Positions 12,301-23,562 of a DNA stretch of 64,000 bases are shown piece by piece. Source of the DNA: Spodoptera frugiperda. Its lineage: Eukaryota > Arthropoda > Insecta > Lepidoptera > Noctuidae. The notes under the pieces are model-generated. The model was not told the DNA's origin. It worked only from the letters and a program-made list of their open reading frames with translations, and made no database searches. The stretch is taken from positions 1,922,001 to 1,986,000 of the forward strand of contig NC_064234.1 of assembly GCF_023101765.2 (NCBI RefSeq), in the 5' to 3' direction. The first letter of the stretch is position 1, and every line of letters starts with the position of its first letter. A program made the position numbers and the translations under genes.

Positions 12301-15300
12301 CCAATTTTATTTATTAGTCCCGAAGACATGCAGTAATATTTCATATAAAATTGATAACCACGTACAATCAGTCTGTTGTATAAAAAAACATCTTTAAAAA
12401 GTTCGTTGGGATTCTCCGAAAAAGAAGCTAACTGATTTTTGACAGGGTTGGCACTGGACCAGCAATATTAAATGCGTTGCATAAGCTTGATTGCAACTTT
12501 AAAAAAATATATTTTTATAAGATTCGTAGCAATTGGCGTACCATTTTCTCTTCCTACCCCTATGGGAGACAAGCGTGAGGCTATGTATGTATGTAAAAAG
12601 ATATTTTGTGCGGATATTATAACCAATCGGAATTCCTTACTCTCACAAAATCAACTAATCCTAATACATATGCCTATTTTGCCTGATTCCACGTAGTTCT
12701 AACAAGCATACATCACGAGGCCTTAATAATAATGATAATAGGCAGTTACCATAACATTCTATTCATACGAGAAAATGCCATGTTTTCAATGGGATGACGT
12801 AGTTTTTACATAACGAGAGAAAGTGACTTTAATGATACGTTGAAGGTAATGAGAATACTTGTATGTTTGTTATACTAATGAGGCTCGCTTGTGCCGAAGG
12901 AGCACGGAGATTTGTTTTTTTCCTCTTCCTTCTGGAAATTTTGTCCCTTTGAATTTATAAAATTGAAGGCCTATGTTTCGTTGTAGATTTGTTGTTGAAT
13001 GATTTCATATTTTACTAATAATATTGTAAATGCAAAGGTTTGTACGTTTGCATGATTGTTTGTTTGTTTGATATTCCGTCACGGGATCGAGATGACATTT
13101 GGAACAGGGTTAAACCCACGAGAGAAGTAAGGTCTCGTCGGTCGGGTTTAGCGAAGGCCTCGGTCTTCACTAGTAAGGGAATACGCATTTTGTCAGAGAT
13201 AGAAGTTAAGGCAACGCATTGTGAAATACGCTTTCATAAACCAGTGAGCTGACATGGCTGTTAATATTGATTTCTTTATTAACATTATTTTTTATAACTT
13301 TCGTTGTTATCAAGTGACCATTCGGCCAAAAGATAGCTATTATTTCCCTCTTAGAATAAAACAATCTTTCACATAAAAACACCTAAAATCGCATTACAAA
13401 TTGCCCAAGTTTAGCAGTTAGTCACTAACTGCCTTATTCAATCCAGAACTGGCAAGAAGCCAGAAAAAATGGGATCAGAATGAGATCGTTACACAATAGG
13501 TACATAGGTAACACATACTATCAAATGTTAATGGAATTGTATACAAGTACAGTATTGTACCCATGTCGAGTACCCAATTTAATATATTATTGATCCAGTC
13601 ATATCGCCAGGGCCTGTACTCCAGGAATATGGATGCTAAATGGCTCTTTTGGGAATTGTATGTCGAGTTTACTTTTTTCTCTTTCAATTTGCCTGGTCAC
13701 GAGTGTGTCGTTAATATAAGTAGGTATTTGGTGTGGGTAGTTCCCACATAGTGTATTGTGCCAGTGTCATAAGGAATTTTTAAACTGAATCTGGCTTAGG
13801 CAGATTTATTCGGAAGTCGGACCAACTTATTTGGACAAAGGCCAGGAAGAGAGAAAATGCAGTTTTCCTATAGAAAATCTTGAGCCGTAAAGCCAAAAGT
13901 GGCGTTTCTAAAAGCCATCTTTATTTTCAGACCACAAAGCAAAAAGTTAGATGATATAACTTCTTATTTGAACACTACATATACTGTTTACGATCCAAGA
14001 CCTAACCCTTGACCTCAACAATTGGCATGCCAAGCATTTTGAACGGTGCACCAATAGATAAATTGGCACAAATCGCTCGGGTGCCTTATCTGGCCGACTT
14101 CCTGCGGGCGGCCGGGGCCCGAGGTTGTAGCGGTCAAGGTCCCTGAATATTTGATTATGTTTGAAGGTCCGTGCTAATTGCCAGGCGGCCCGCGAAGGTC
14201 ATTAAACCAATTAGGATTAATGTGATAATACCTGTGGCCAAATTGGTGTATAATCTGCATATATGAGGATATAGCAGTGTCGGTAATGGCATTTACTGTT
14301 AAGAGAGAAAATGTAATTGCCATAATGGAAGCTTAGTACTCCTGTCTCTGCAATTATTGAGGTTAGTAGTCATGCATTGATTCAAATAATTACCAAAATT
14401 CTAAGGATTCCGTAAATTATGTATTGTCTCAATCTGCAGAAATAGATGTCACCCACTATTACATGGGACTTATAACACAAATGGTGATAACTGGATGTAC
14501 ATTACACAGCGGCTTTACGTGTTGTAATTTGCAGGTGCACTCCCTACTCCTTAGGGGATAAAAGGCGTGACGTTCTATTAATAATCTAGTAAAGTAATTT
14601 TCGTAGAATTTCCCCTCAAAACATAAAAATGTTTCAGTCAGAGTAAAAACTCTGGATATACCTCCCAATTTAATTTTCTTTCCTCAACGAAATATTTTAA
14701 GCAAAGAATAACATTTACCCATTTAGGGCTGAGATTCCTATTATGGAAGGAAAGGGGATGAACGTATACGTATACCGGGAAACGGAAATCCGTCTGTGGC
14801 CCCGGCAGAAAGGTCTTTTTCACGCTAAAAACCTTTTTTGTAGCTTTAGCAGTATAATTGATCGATAACAATGTAAAAAGTGAGTCCAAGGTTGGCCAAA
14901 CAGTATGACGGTATTATTTGTTAAAATAAAAAGAGCGAGTAATCAGTAGCTGGGTGTCTCCCGCATGTATCTGGTTGTTTGGATAGATTTACTGAACTGT
15001 GGTCAGTTATCTAGTATAACCTCTTATCTAGTACTTGTAAGTGTAATTGAGAAAGTTGATCTCCAAATTGGCAATACTGTATCTTAATTAAACTTGAATG
15101 ATTTTTGCTTTTCGGATAATTTTAGGAAGTTGTGTAGCTATTCAATGCGTGATACTGGTAATAAAAACTTTGATTTCACTTGAGATTCATAACGTTATAG
15201 AAATGATGTGTACCCTTAGTACGCCGGTGCTGCGGACTACGTGAAAGGTTCCCGGGGCTTCGGCTAAAAGCAGGAGAAGAAACCGGGTGGTTTTTAGTCA

Positions 15301-18300
15301 GTAAAGAGTCTGACACTCCCCCTCGGCTCGCCCAAGGCGGGAGAAGGCATTGAATGAATTTCCCCCAAAAAAAAATCCCTTAGTACTTAGATTTCGTTTA
15401 ACGTAAAGCAAACTCGTACTGAGGGTACAGAGAAAATTGGTTATCTCAAGTTCCTTATCCATTGAGGTTATTTACCTAGCTCTTGACCTTCAACGTCTGA
15501 TAAATCAGTCAAAAAAGTCAGATTGTTCAATTATACTCTTTAATTTCTCTTCTTCACTTCAGACTACTCAATAGAAAACATCTTCCATCCGTATTCGCCA
15601 TTTCCGCATTCTCTTTCCGTGTCATTCTTTACTATTATTGGTCCTTATTACCACATTTTAAAACGAGAATAAATCGGTACAAATAGTAAGATCATCTGAC
15701 TAGCTTATCACCATCTGTTAGCCTTTAAACCATAAATAATTGAAGGAAGTCTAGATAAAAAGCGGCCAGCATCTGTTCAAGGTACCACAGATTGCAATGA
15801 CATAATTGTTGCAAACCATAGATAAACAATGACTCATAGACTACGTATTCAGTTCAGATGTTAATACACAAAGCGGCATTGTATTTACTATTTATAGTGG
15901 GTTTAAATACTTACTGTAAATGTTTATTTCTATGGGTAAAACTTGAAAATATGAAAACAGAAAATATATTACTATCGTATTATTATAATTGTAAGTACCT
16001 AACTATTTTTCGAATCAGAATCATTTTTTAAATATTTTAACGTCTACCTATTACTAATAATTATTATAAAAACTACGAGTAATTATTATAAATGAGGAAG
16101 AATCTATAAATACCGAATTAAACCAACAATTAATTAATTTAAATCAATCAGGAATGAGGAAGGCTCCATGAATACTAAATACCGATAAAATAAAACAACA
16201 GACACTAGGCAGTATCTAGCATATCATTGGATACAAACATGGCTGCTATTATACGTGTGTCAGAACAGCTTAGTAATATGATCCGACAATTTGTTAATTA
16301 GCGACCGCCTGGCGTGTTTGCTGATACTCGACTACGTAATACTAATCTGCTAAACAAGGTTTAAATTACTTTATTATGACCTGAATATTATAGTACCAAA
16401 TGTGGAGCGTTTTATTCCCAAAATAATGGGCAAAAGGTACCTTAAGGTCATCCATTTCTGCTATAGTTATTTCATACTTGCAGTAGTATTACTGGGCTTT
16501 TTTCTCTCAGTGGTAGCACGGAGTCTGGAAATGTGCCCGGTATATGGCAATAGGCTCACCACCTATAACATGGGACTTACAACATAAATTGTGAAAAGTG
16601 GGTGTACGCAGTGGCATTACGTGCCATAATGTGCACCTCTGCGTACCCCTTCGGGGATTAAAGGCGTGACGATATGTATGTATGTACATTTTTAGTATTT
16701 TTTAGTCCATCCACTGCTGGACATAGCCTTTCCAAGCAGTACTGAATTCGATCTTTAATTCTCTTTAAGGAATCCAGTGCCCTAAGATCAGGCCTACAGT
16801 CCACAGTCCATGTTGCATCAATTTATTTTTTGTAAGCAATCTATTATTTGTGAAGGATGCATGCATTCGTCCATCATTCGTCAAATGACACAACGTGGAC
16901 AGTTACTCTAATGCACGCTACACACCTTACGATTTAACTGTGCAGTTTTAACTATACTGTCGGACTGTACAGGTCCATATAGTCTACACACTAAGGTGTG
17001 TAGGTAAATCGTAGCTGTGTATAGCAAACAGTTGAATCGATTCAAAAATATCGTATGTCGTAAGCGACATACACCTGTACAGGTTTAACTGTACCGTTTT
17101 TTCCTATTTTTGAATCGATTCAACTGTTTGCTATACACAGCCCATTTACCTATACAGATAAAACTGCACAGTTAAATTGTAAGGTGTGTTGCGTGCATAA
17201 CTCTCAATATTTTAGGGCCTAATCAGTTGTAGACAGTGACTTCTTGTTGAAAATTATGCGTTGTACTGCTACACGAGTCAACTTAACACGTTCCGATATC
17301 GATCGGTAACCGTATTTTTAGACATAATCTAATATTTAGATACTGCGTGTGATAACTGCGTAATAATGATCATTATCTATTAATCGTTGCTGTCTGAACA
17401 GCTGTTCGACTTTACACTGATTGTCTAGTGTAGATATTGATCGTTATGTAATGTACATAATTACTTACTGAATGATTTAATACTCAAGTAGGTACTTCGT
17501 TTTGTAAATACATAGTAGATAATAGATCTTAGGCTTTAGGCTCTTACGTTACTTGCTTCAGACGAAGCGTCTGAGTTTCAATTGCTAGATTAAATAGTGA
17601 TAGTGTTAAATTATTGAGAATTTATAAAGCTTATACTATCATATAAAGTTGAAGAGTTTGAGTGAACGCACTAATCTCCGGAACTACTGGTTTGATTTGA
17701 AAAAAAAAAATTCGTTTTGTGTTGTATAGACCATTTATCGAGGAAGGCTATAAAACATTACACTACTATCTAAAGTAGCCGATCAAAGCGGGTGAAACGG
17801 AGCGAAAGAAGCTAGTTTACTATAAGGATTTATTTATTTTTTGTAAACATTTTTTTTTGGCTTATATGGGAACTAATAACTACTGAAAACGATTGTGTAG
17901 AATATGTACACCTATAAAAATTCTCTACCCAGCAGTACCTAATTATATCAATGTTCTCATTTATGTGTATAAAAGATAATAATAACACCATACAATGGAC
18001 TCGACCATATGGTAATATAGCATACATATTCCAGACGACCTCGACAAAGACTAGACTAGCTAAACTAGGCACTAGGCAGTGTAAACAAAGTCTAATTAGT
18101 TGCCTACTGCAAGTGGCTTGGTGACCTATTTTTGTCCAACCGGCCTAACTAACTCACATCTGACGGAGATAAAACATGGTACATATCTCTTTGATAAAGT
18201 GATATTTATACTCAATATAAAGATAATATTATTATAGTGATAGAAATATTTCTCAATTGTATCTTGGTTATTGATAAACTAGAGGTTGCGATAGTTTTGA

Positions 18301-21300
18301 ATTGTTGCGTAAAGTTTTTTTTTAGTGTCATTCTTTAGTTAGGAACTGTCTTCGTTAAAGATAATTGTTTTTTTTGTTTTTTAAAGTATGAAGTCACAAT
18401 TCAAAATCTTTATTGCTTCATGTGTGCTACATTGCGTTATACAAACATGTGGTTTATTGGTATCAGCATGACCCTGCAAGGGCGTAGCAATTTATCTTTA
18501 CCAAAAATAAAACACTATTTCGCTATAAATTATAGGTACATAAGATACCTATTAAAGATAACTTTTACCTAAATTGTTTCGACTAATTCTAACAACTCAT
18601 TTTATAATTTCTTATTTTTCGTACAATTTCAGTATCTAAAAGCTTGAGACTATATAAAATAAACTACTTACTCACGAAGTTTTCGAAAACTGATACCAGT
18701 ATCTTTTACATGATTGGCTTTCAAATAGCCTTCTAGTCCAATAATACTAAATTAAGTGAGAAAGTCTCTAGGTATTGAAAAAAGCCAGTTTCACTAGTTT
18801 TCAGTTTATTTCAGTTTCACTGAAGCGGAATATAGTGAATAATAAAAAGAATTCAGACAACAATAAACAGTAAAATCTGTGTGTACCTAATAAGATATTT
18901 GAAACTCCATATCCTCATGTTTGTATGCAAATATCTCAACCGGCATGTGTTCACAGGAAACCGCTTATCAGTACGTTATCAGTTAATACAATTATGTTCA
19001 ATTTTACACACGTTACAGGCGGTTGTATCGAGATTCAACAGCTGCCTATATGCGTCGTTAGAATTTGTACTGTAGTACCCATTGGTACCTATGAGAAATT
19101 TCATCAAAATCAGCCTTGTAGTTTTTATAGTATATTGCCTGCCTGAATGATTATTATTACAACTGATATGTGTCTGTATCGTATTTTTCTATTATAATTC
19201 ACTTCGATTTTATATGCCTGTCATGTATGTTTTTGAATTGGTTAACATTCTGTGCTGTGATTACATCTTCTGGTAGCTTGTTCCATGCTCTGACCACACT
19301 TTTGTCTATGAAGGTTACTTTTTGGAAAGCTTATATGTGTATAAGCTTCTTGAGGTGGCCTCTAAGATGAGTTTTTCATTACATGAGAATAGTTGAAATC
19401 TTTAATGTCATAATATCCACTCTAGATCTTGTACGTCTCAATTAGATCTCCACGCTGCCTGCGAGTCTTTAAAGTAGGTAAGTTCAAAACTTTCAAACAT
19501 TCTTCATAATTAAGCAGCAAAATTAACATACAACCGTTAACAAGCAATGCAAGTGTATAAAATTATGTTATTGGAGTCAATCTGTCTGGTACACTCATAT
19601 TATGTTATGGTTTGATGCATTTCAATCTTGTTTGCAATGAGTACAAACAACAAGCATCTGCCTATTATCAATATGTCGATGGAATTTAATTAATTGGCAA
19701 GAGGCGGATGAAATGGCAGCTTATAATAAACATACCAAATACCAACTAAGGCACGCATATACAAATATAGTTTAATTAAATATTTATTATTATGGAAACA
19801 GCTTATCGATAACAATAACACACATCTATGTACCGTAGTTATGTACGTATGTATGTACTGTGGAATTGATTCGTAACGAAGCTAGATTGGCGAGGCGTGT
19901 CCATACAATATTTGGTTCGACTCATACATATGTATGACCCGTAACGTTAGCTGGCGTATCAAACGATTTATAAAAAATAATAGTACATGTATGTACAGGA
20001 TTTGTTAGTTTTAGAACCGTATAAAAAATTCGCTGGTAATTTGTGAGGCAATGGGTATTCGGTACTGCGTTTTAACCGATTCCGGCAACTCATAAAAAGT
20101 TTTATGTTCATATAGCTCTTTTTTTAACGAGCAAATAAGTATCGTAGATATTTTTATGATGTGTGTATTTTTGCCTCACCCCTTATTACATGGGACTTAT
20201 AATACATGGTGTAAAGTGGGTGTAAATTGGCATTACGTGCCGTAATGTGCAGGTAGGTGCACTTCTGCCTACCCCTTCGGGGATAGAAGGCGTGACGTTA
20301 CGTTACGTTAGTTTTGCCTCAATTTATTCAAGAGAGAGAAAAGTATTTTTTTTTTATAATTCTCGATTCAACGCAGGCGATATCTATCCTAAGTATCTTA
20401 CATGACAGACAGTTAAACAGTCTATATATTTGTGTACATTTAGTACCTAACTCGGGAATATTCCGCGATAAAAAATATACAAGTTCTGTGCCAACTGGCG
20501 CCTCGTGTGATTAGATAGTGTTCAGCTATGATGTGACATGATGGACAGTGATCTAGCGTACGACCTTGTGGCTTATTTAATTTGACTGACATAAATATAC
20601 ATAATGTAATTTATATTTACCTGTACGTAGTCATTTTTTAAATATTAGTTTAGTATCTTATACGTATTGTATTAATAATCGGGTAGGTCCGAATTGGATA
20701 ATTATTTTTGTGTTGGATAGTCAATTTATAAAAGAAGGTTATAGGCTATAGCCCTGTAGCCAAAGTTATGTCTATTTTATTATTACGAATATATCTCTGA
20801 ATTGGAATAGGAACCTTGGCCAAGGTCTGTAATGACCCAATAGCCACACAGTGCGGACTGGTTTGGTTTGTTGTTCGGATTCAGATCTAAAAGTATGCCA
20901 GAAAAGTGGGAGGACTTATATTGAGCTGTGAAATAAAAAATAATGATAGTTTTCTAGAAGTACAATATTTCTTTTCCAGAACTGCACGCCGCTGCCAAGG
21001 AGACGGTGACGCTGGCTGAGCAGCGGTTCGTGAGCAAGCAGGACGAGTGGCAGTTCGACAGCAACTGGCAGGAGGTGCTCAACCATGCCATCATCAAGGT
21101 GAGGACATGACAGGATTATAGGACCATTCATAGAGCTCATTAGCCTGTGGGAAACTTAGAACTGTTAATCTTTAATTGAACATACCATTGAAGTGTCCTA
21201 TTTCTACGAAAAACTTAATTAAAGAAGAACTTTTGCTTAAGTGTAGTGTCTTATGTTTCTAGGTCATGGACGCTGAAAAGCGAAAAGCGGAGAGCGGACG

Positions 21301-22503
21301 AGAACATCAGAGGAAGGCAGCTGCCTACATCGCAGCTGCGGAAAAGGTAAATATAAAGATATATCCATCTTTAACTGAAATATATAACTCTAAAGCAATG
21401 GATGTTGAAGTCAAAGTACTCAAATAAAATATGTATTCCATTCACGCACAACATTAAAATTCCTAACCAAATACCTACCACGAAGCGATTAAAACGATAT
21501 ATCATCGTAAATATTAATGAGGCACAACATCCTAACGATCAACCGAACATAACTCCTATGACACATGATAATAACAATCAATTTCCAGGTGACACAATTA
21601 GAAGAGAATCTAAAACGGAATATCATAAAGTCACGAGTTTACTTCGAAGAGAAGAAACTGTGCGACGAACAACTGCAAACACAGAATGAGAAGATAGAGA
21701 AGTTACAACGACTTATAGCTGACGCCAAGTTCAGATACTCAAAGTCTCTTAAAGCCCTTGAGAAAATATCGGAAGAGATTCACAGAAGACGGGGCGAGTA
21801 CCCACCAGATAAGGACTCTATACCCGTCGGTCCTCGAGAACCAGGTGTCGGCGCGGAAAGAGACGCCATCCATGACGAAGACGCAGCGAAAGCTGAACAC
21901 GAGAAAGACGAAGATTCTAGTCTCCAAGAACTGAGGATGCGCGTCAGAGAACTCGCTTCCAAACCCATAGAGAAAGACATTGAAACCGACGAAGCGTGGG
22001 CTCTGGAACTAAACGAGACCATCAACAAACTCGACCAGCTGCTGATGATGAAGGAAAATAATCAGCAGAAGAGGTCCAAGTTCACCGCTAGTTCTCCCAG
22101 GAACTCTAGCGCGCCCTCTACCAGTACGAATACTGGGAAATACAACGATCCACCGAGCGACAGCTGGAAGACTGAGACCAACCTAACTAGGACTAAATCT
22201 ATAAGCAAGGATGTGGTCTATGAACACAGTAACCCACCGATTAGTAAGACGGAGAAGTCTAAAAGCATGATGTCTTTAGACGTACTCGCCTTAGCTAGGG
22301 ACACGAATATGATGGACAGGGAATCGTACCTCAAAGCTGTTATTGAAGACAAATCCCCAACAGGGACGTATACAGAGAGTAATTCCGACAGGAACGACAC
22401 TCCTGACGAGATCCTGATGGTGGAATGCGACTCCAGCGACTCCAACCAGAACCCTGTCATCAGGATGACCAGCTCCACCGTCTCTGACAGCGACAACAGC
22501 TAA
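3327..22503 (+). CDS. SH3BP5: SH3BP5/parcas-type Rab11 guanine nucleotide exchange factor (5 exons; N-terminus unresolved)
   Basis: Exons are 3327-3389, 8671-8848, 20980-21098, 21263-21346 and 21589-22503. All have AG/GT borders and consistent phases (0, 1, 0, 0), giving 452 residues plus an unlocated start. The first ~215 residues are a long coiled coil with family landmarks: VELEKLN at the start, LAEQRF, WQEVLNHA (residues 110-117), EKISEEIHRRR, then PREPGVGAE (230-238). The last ~210 residues are Ser/Thr-rich and probably disordered, ending DSDNS. The SH3BP5/REI-1 family forms a V-shaped coiled coil that activates Rab11 in recycling-endosome traffic. The Drosophila orthologue is parcas, and the vertebrate protein was first described as a Btk-binding inhibitor. 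Introns 1 and 2 (5.3 and 12.1 kb) hold repeats. A family-typical start, with a DPR(I/V)Q-like stretch before VELEKLN, is missing from the window. Confidence 0.88.
3390..8670 (+). other. SH3BP5 intron 1
   Basis: A 5.3-kb AT-rich intron with no credible coding sequence. It holds one short repeat D copy near 4118-4197 and a small GC-rich patch near 8040-8095. Nothing else was recognised. Open frames at 5132-5356 and 5501-5731 look random. Confidence 0.6.
4118..4197 (+). repeat. Interspersed repeat family D fragment
   Basis: The text around ACGGTGGCAAGAAAGCACA and CCTATGAACGCTT recurs in inverse orientation near 43724-43797. That identifies a dispersed repeat of unknown class. Confidence 0.55.
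8671..8848 (+). CDS. SH3BP5: SH3BP5 exon B
   Basis: Starts after CTTTCTCCAG and ends before GTGAGT. It has 59 codons plus one base (phase 1). It encodes ESMKTFHLLLNETSRRL then SRPYYDAVALA and QFQRAS, matching the family segment around PYWEARR and QRA in vertebrate SH3BP5. Confidence 0.88.
10530..10720 (+). repeat. Family B retroposon copy
   Basis: Shares GAGCTGCGGACTACCTA, AGGAACGGGGTGGTTTTT, GCCTCGCCCAAGG and GTCATTGGATGA with other B copies, and ends in a short A-run. B is an unclassified short retroposon of about 150-280 bp. Confidence 0.65.
11100..11225 (+). repeat. MITE family F-like fragment
   Basis: Contains a GCGGCGATTGTCGCGG core, CTCATGAATATGAGCC and GAAACTAGTCGAG. These are variants of the GC-core and GAAACTAGT motifs seen at 24915, 47525 and 59845. 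The termini are not clear here. Confidence 0.45.
11357..11512 (-). repeat. Family B retroposon copy
   Basis: Reverse-strand copy. It has the TGTCAGACTTTTACTGACT box, the TTGGGCGAGGCGAGAGGGAG box and a G/T-run at the low-coordinate end where the A-tail side should be. Confidence 0.65.
12525..12598 (+). repeat. SINE-like 3' end with TATG microsatellite tail
   Basis: TTCCTACCCCTATGGGAGAC followed by AAGCGTGAGG and a TATG-repeat tail. This resembles, but is not the same as, the 3' end of SINE A (CCCCTTCGGGGATAAAAGGC then GTGACG). Confidence 0.4.
13005..13140 (+). repeat. Dispersed repeat K fragment
   Basis: Contains TGTAAATGCAAAGGTTTGTA and GAGATGACATTTGGAACAGG. Closely related wording occurs at 51390-51545, so it is a dispersed repeat. 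Confidence 0.5.
14070..14205. other. GC-rich intronic block of unknown role
   Basis: A CpG-containing island in AT-rich intron DNA, with GCGGGCGGCCGGGGCCCGAG near 14104. It is followed by AT-rich DNA with a TAGGATTAAT homeobox-type motif near 14212. It has no open frame worth calling and matches no other repeat seen here. It could be a regulatory element or a foreign insert. Confidence 0.3.
14452..14574 (+). repeat. SINE A, 5'-truncated copy
   Basis: Runs from TACATGGGACTTATAACACA to GGGGATAAAAGGCGTGACG, the shared body and 3' end of family A. The tRNA-like head is missing. Confidence 0.7.
15211..15430. mobile_element. Short MITE E relative interrupted by a family B retroposon
   Basis: Removing 15223-15376 plus one copy of the 10-bp duplication leaves a unit of about 60 bp. 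It starts TACCCTTAGTAC and ends GTACTGAGGGTA, with the family E motif AACGTAAAGCAAACTC inside. The ends are inverted repeats. This older element was the target of the B insertion. Confidence 0.6.
15223..15376 (+). mobile_element. Family B retroposon with 10-bp target-site duplication
   Basis: CCCTTAGTAC at 15213-15222 is repeated at 15377-15386. Between them lies a 154-bp B unit ending in an A-rich tail. Duplications of this length with an A-tail indicate LINE-mediated retroposition. Confidence 0.8.
16492..16686 (+). repeat. SINE A copy
   Basis: Carries GTAGCACGGAGTCTGGAA, CAATAGGCTCACC, ACATGGGACTT and CCCCTTCGGGGATTAAAGGC, then a TATG-repeat tail. The tRNA-like head is absent. Confidence 0.75.
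16699..16818 (-). repeat. Possible LINE 3' end fragment
   Basis: The reverse strand reads toward GGCTATGTCCAGCAGTGGAT, close to the AYVQ(H/Q)W ending of RTE reverse transcriptases at 49820. It is short and degraded, so the family is uncertain. Confidence 0.4.
16909..17200. mobile_element. PIF/Harbinger-like palindromic MITE with TAA duplications
   Basis: The element is 16912-17197, flanked by TAA at 16909-16911 and 17198-17200. Outer arms of about 37 bp (from TGCACGCTACACACCTTAC) are inverted repeats with a few mismatches. Inside, 17014-17050 and 17105-17141 are perfect 37-bp inverted copies. A 3-bp TAA duplication is typical of the PIF/Harbinger superfamily. There is no coding capacity, so it is non-autonomous. 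Confidence 0.75.
17635..17810 (+). repeat. Dispersed repeat H copy
   Basis: Contains CTAATCTCCGGAACTACTGG, TATCGAGGAAGGCTATAAAA and GCGGGTGAAACGG. An inverse copy lies at 36540-36722, and part of a third is near 20708-20765. Confidence 0.6.
19195..19515 (-). pseudogene. Decayed CR1/Jockey-like LINE, 3' end of reverse transcriptase ORF
   Basis: The reverse strand translates in shifting frames to NYEECLKVLNLPTLKTRRQR then GDLIETYKI. Further on it gives KVTFIDKSVVRAWNKLPEDV then ITAQNVNQFKN. This pattern (LxLPTLxxRRxRGDLIETYK ... WNxLPxxV) is the C-terminal part of CR1/Jockey-group LINE ORF2. Stops and frameshifts show it is dead. Confidence 0.65.
20174..20310 (+). repeat. SINE A, 5'-truncated copy
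   Basis: Starts TTGCCTCACCCCTTATTACA, contains CCCCTTCGGGGATAGAAGGC and GTGACG, and ends in a short GTTAC repeat. Confidence 0.7.
20980..21098 (+). CDS. SH3BP5: SH3BP5 exon C
   Basis: Follows CTTTTCCAG. The first two bases complete a Glu codon begun in exon B. It encodes LHAAAKETVTLAEQRF and FDSNWQEVLNHAIIK, the best-conserved part of the family, and ends before GTGAGG in phase 0. Confidence 0.9.
21263..21346 (+). CDS. SH3BP5: SH3BP5 exon D
   Basis: Twenty-eight codons (VMDAEKRKAESGREHQRKAA to AEK) between TTTCTAG and GTAAAT, phase 0. It corresponds to the family segment VMEAE...HKETAARY. The flanking introns are only 164 and 242 bp. Confidence 0.88.
21589..22503 (+). CDS. SH3BP5: SH3BP5 terminal exon E
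   Basis: Follows AATTTCCAG. It has 304 codons to the TAA at 22501-22503. It starts VTQLEENLKRNIIKSRVYFE, finishes the coiled coil, passes PREPGVGAE, and then becomes Ser/Thr/Asp-rich and low in complexity. The longer open frame from 21565 only adds intron bases. Confidence 0.9.
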   Translation: MTQLEENLKRNIIKSRVYFEEKKLCDEQLQTQNEKIEKLQRLIADAKFRYSKSLKALEKISEEIHRRRGEYPPDKDSIPVGPREPGVGAERDAIHDEDAAKAEHEKDEDSSLQELRMRVRELASKPIEKDIETDEAWALELNETINKLDQLLMMKENNQQKRSKFTASSPRNSSAPSTSTNTGKYNDPPSDSWKTETNLTRTKSISKDVVYEHSNPPISKTEKSKSMMSLDVLALARDTNMMDRESYLKAVIEDKSPTGTYTESNSDRNDTPDEILMVECDSSDSNQNPVIRMTSSTVSDSDNS

Positions 22504-22788
22504 ATATGGCAAGCGATGAACGAAACATACATTTCTATGATTGGTTGTGGAATCTAATACTAATTTTAAAATGATTTAAAAATGGAATAGAATAGACGGT
22601 ACCGTCTTTTTTAAAAAAAAGAAATGGCTAACGGAAATTTTGTTTGTGAAAAAATGCTTTAATTTTCTTTTATTTGTGATTAATAATTATTTGATTTAGT
22701 TATGTCTGTGTGCTAACAATGCAATCTTTAGTAGCTCGTCAATTTCTTACATGTTAGATGTTTTTCTAATTAATATGGAAAAGTTTAT

Positions 22789-22794
22789 AATAAA
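22789..22794 (+). promoter_or_regulatory. Candidate polyadenylation signal for SH3BP5
   Basis: An AATAAA 286 bases after the SH3BP5 stop. Others follow near 23105 and 23269, so the real 3' end is not fixed. Confidence 0.4.
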
Positions 22795-23369
22795 AATGGT
22801 TAAACGATTGTGGGACTGTTTAGTGTAGTGTAGAAGCGCTAGTATTTTGTTCATTTGTAAAGTTTTGATAAACAGGAATAATCAAATCTTGACTTGCCAT
22901 TTTGAAATAACTATCGCAAAAACTTCATTATTTATGAAATAGCTTCTATAGAGTCACATTCAGTATTATTTAAAATATGAATACAACATACTTTGTATGC
23001 AACTTGATAAAAATACTGTCTTCAAAACACGTTTCGTAGATTAAAATATATCTTTAAGTAAACCAGGAGGGTCGATTTCATAAAACATGTCTTATTACAC
23101 GCGAATAAAGCCTATTTTAAATTGGAACAAGTGATCATTGGAAAGTCGAAAGATTAATTATAAATGTTATTCATTATTTAGTTTACGAAACCGACATTTC
23201 TAAAGATTAAGAAACAAATATAAGTATTGTCGTAACTGTATTACTCATAATTGAACTACCATTGTCAAATAAAATTAGACATTACAACAATCCTTATTTA
23301 CAGCTAATACAATCAAATTTGAACTCTATTTACGTGATTAAATTAATATCATTTTAGCAAGAAAAGAAA

Positions 23370-23562
23370 CAACCGTCAATCTTTGACTGCACGATTGGAT
23401 TGCTCGATTGGCACACAACGTGCAGTGGGTTTGATACCCGCACGGAGTAATTCTTTGTGTGATCCAATGTTGTTTCGGGTCTGGGTATCATAAGTATGTG
23501 AACTTGTATGTTTGTAAACGCACCCACGACGCAGGAGAAAATCCTAGTGTGAGGCAACGTCT
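23370..23562 (+). repeat. SINE J (tRNA-like) copy
   Basis: Contains the B-box-like GGGTTTGATACCCGCACGG. It is followed by TGTGTGATCC, TGTTGTTTCGGGTCTGGGT and ACGCACCCACGACGCAGGAG. The second copy, at 44190-44360, shares all of these blocks. Confidence 0.65.

Larger units (their letters stand above)
8849..20979 (+). other. SH3BP5 intron 2
   Basis: A 12.1-kb intron. It holds family B retroposons (10530, 11357, 15223), SINE A copies (14452, 16492, 20174), a palindromic MITE (16912-17197), a MITE E remnant split by a B insertion (15211-15430), an H repeat (17635) and a LINE fragment (19195-19515). A GC-rich block lies at 14070-14205. No additional exon could be supported. Confidence 0.6.

Noticed and set aside
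18881..19370. Plus-strand frames of 64-73 codons as genes
   Set aside because: They are antisense to, or next to, a decayed LINE end and have no recognisable content.
21402..21689. 95-codon frame overlapping SH3BP5 exon E
   Set aside because: It is an out-of-frame shadow starting in intron 4.
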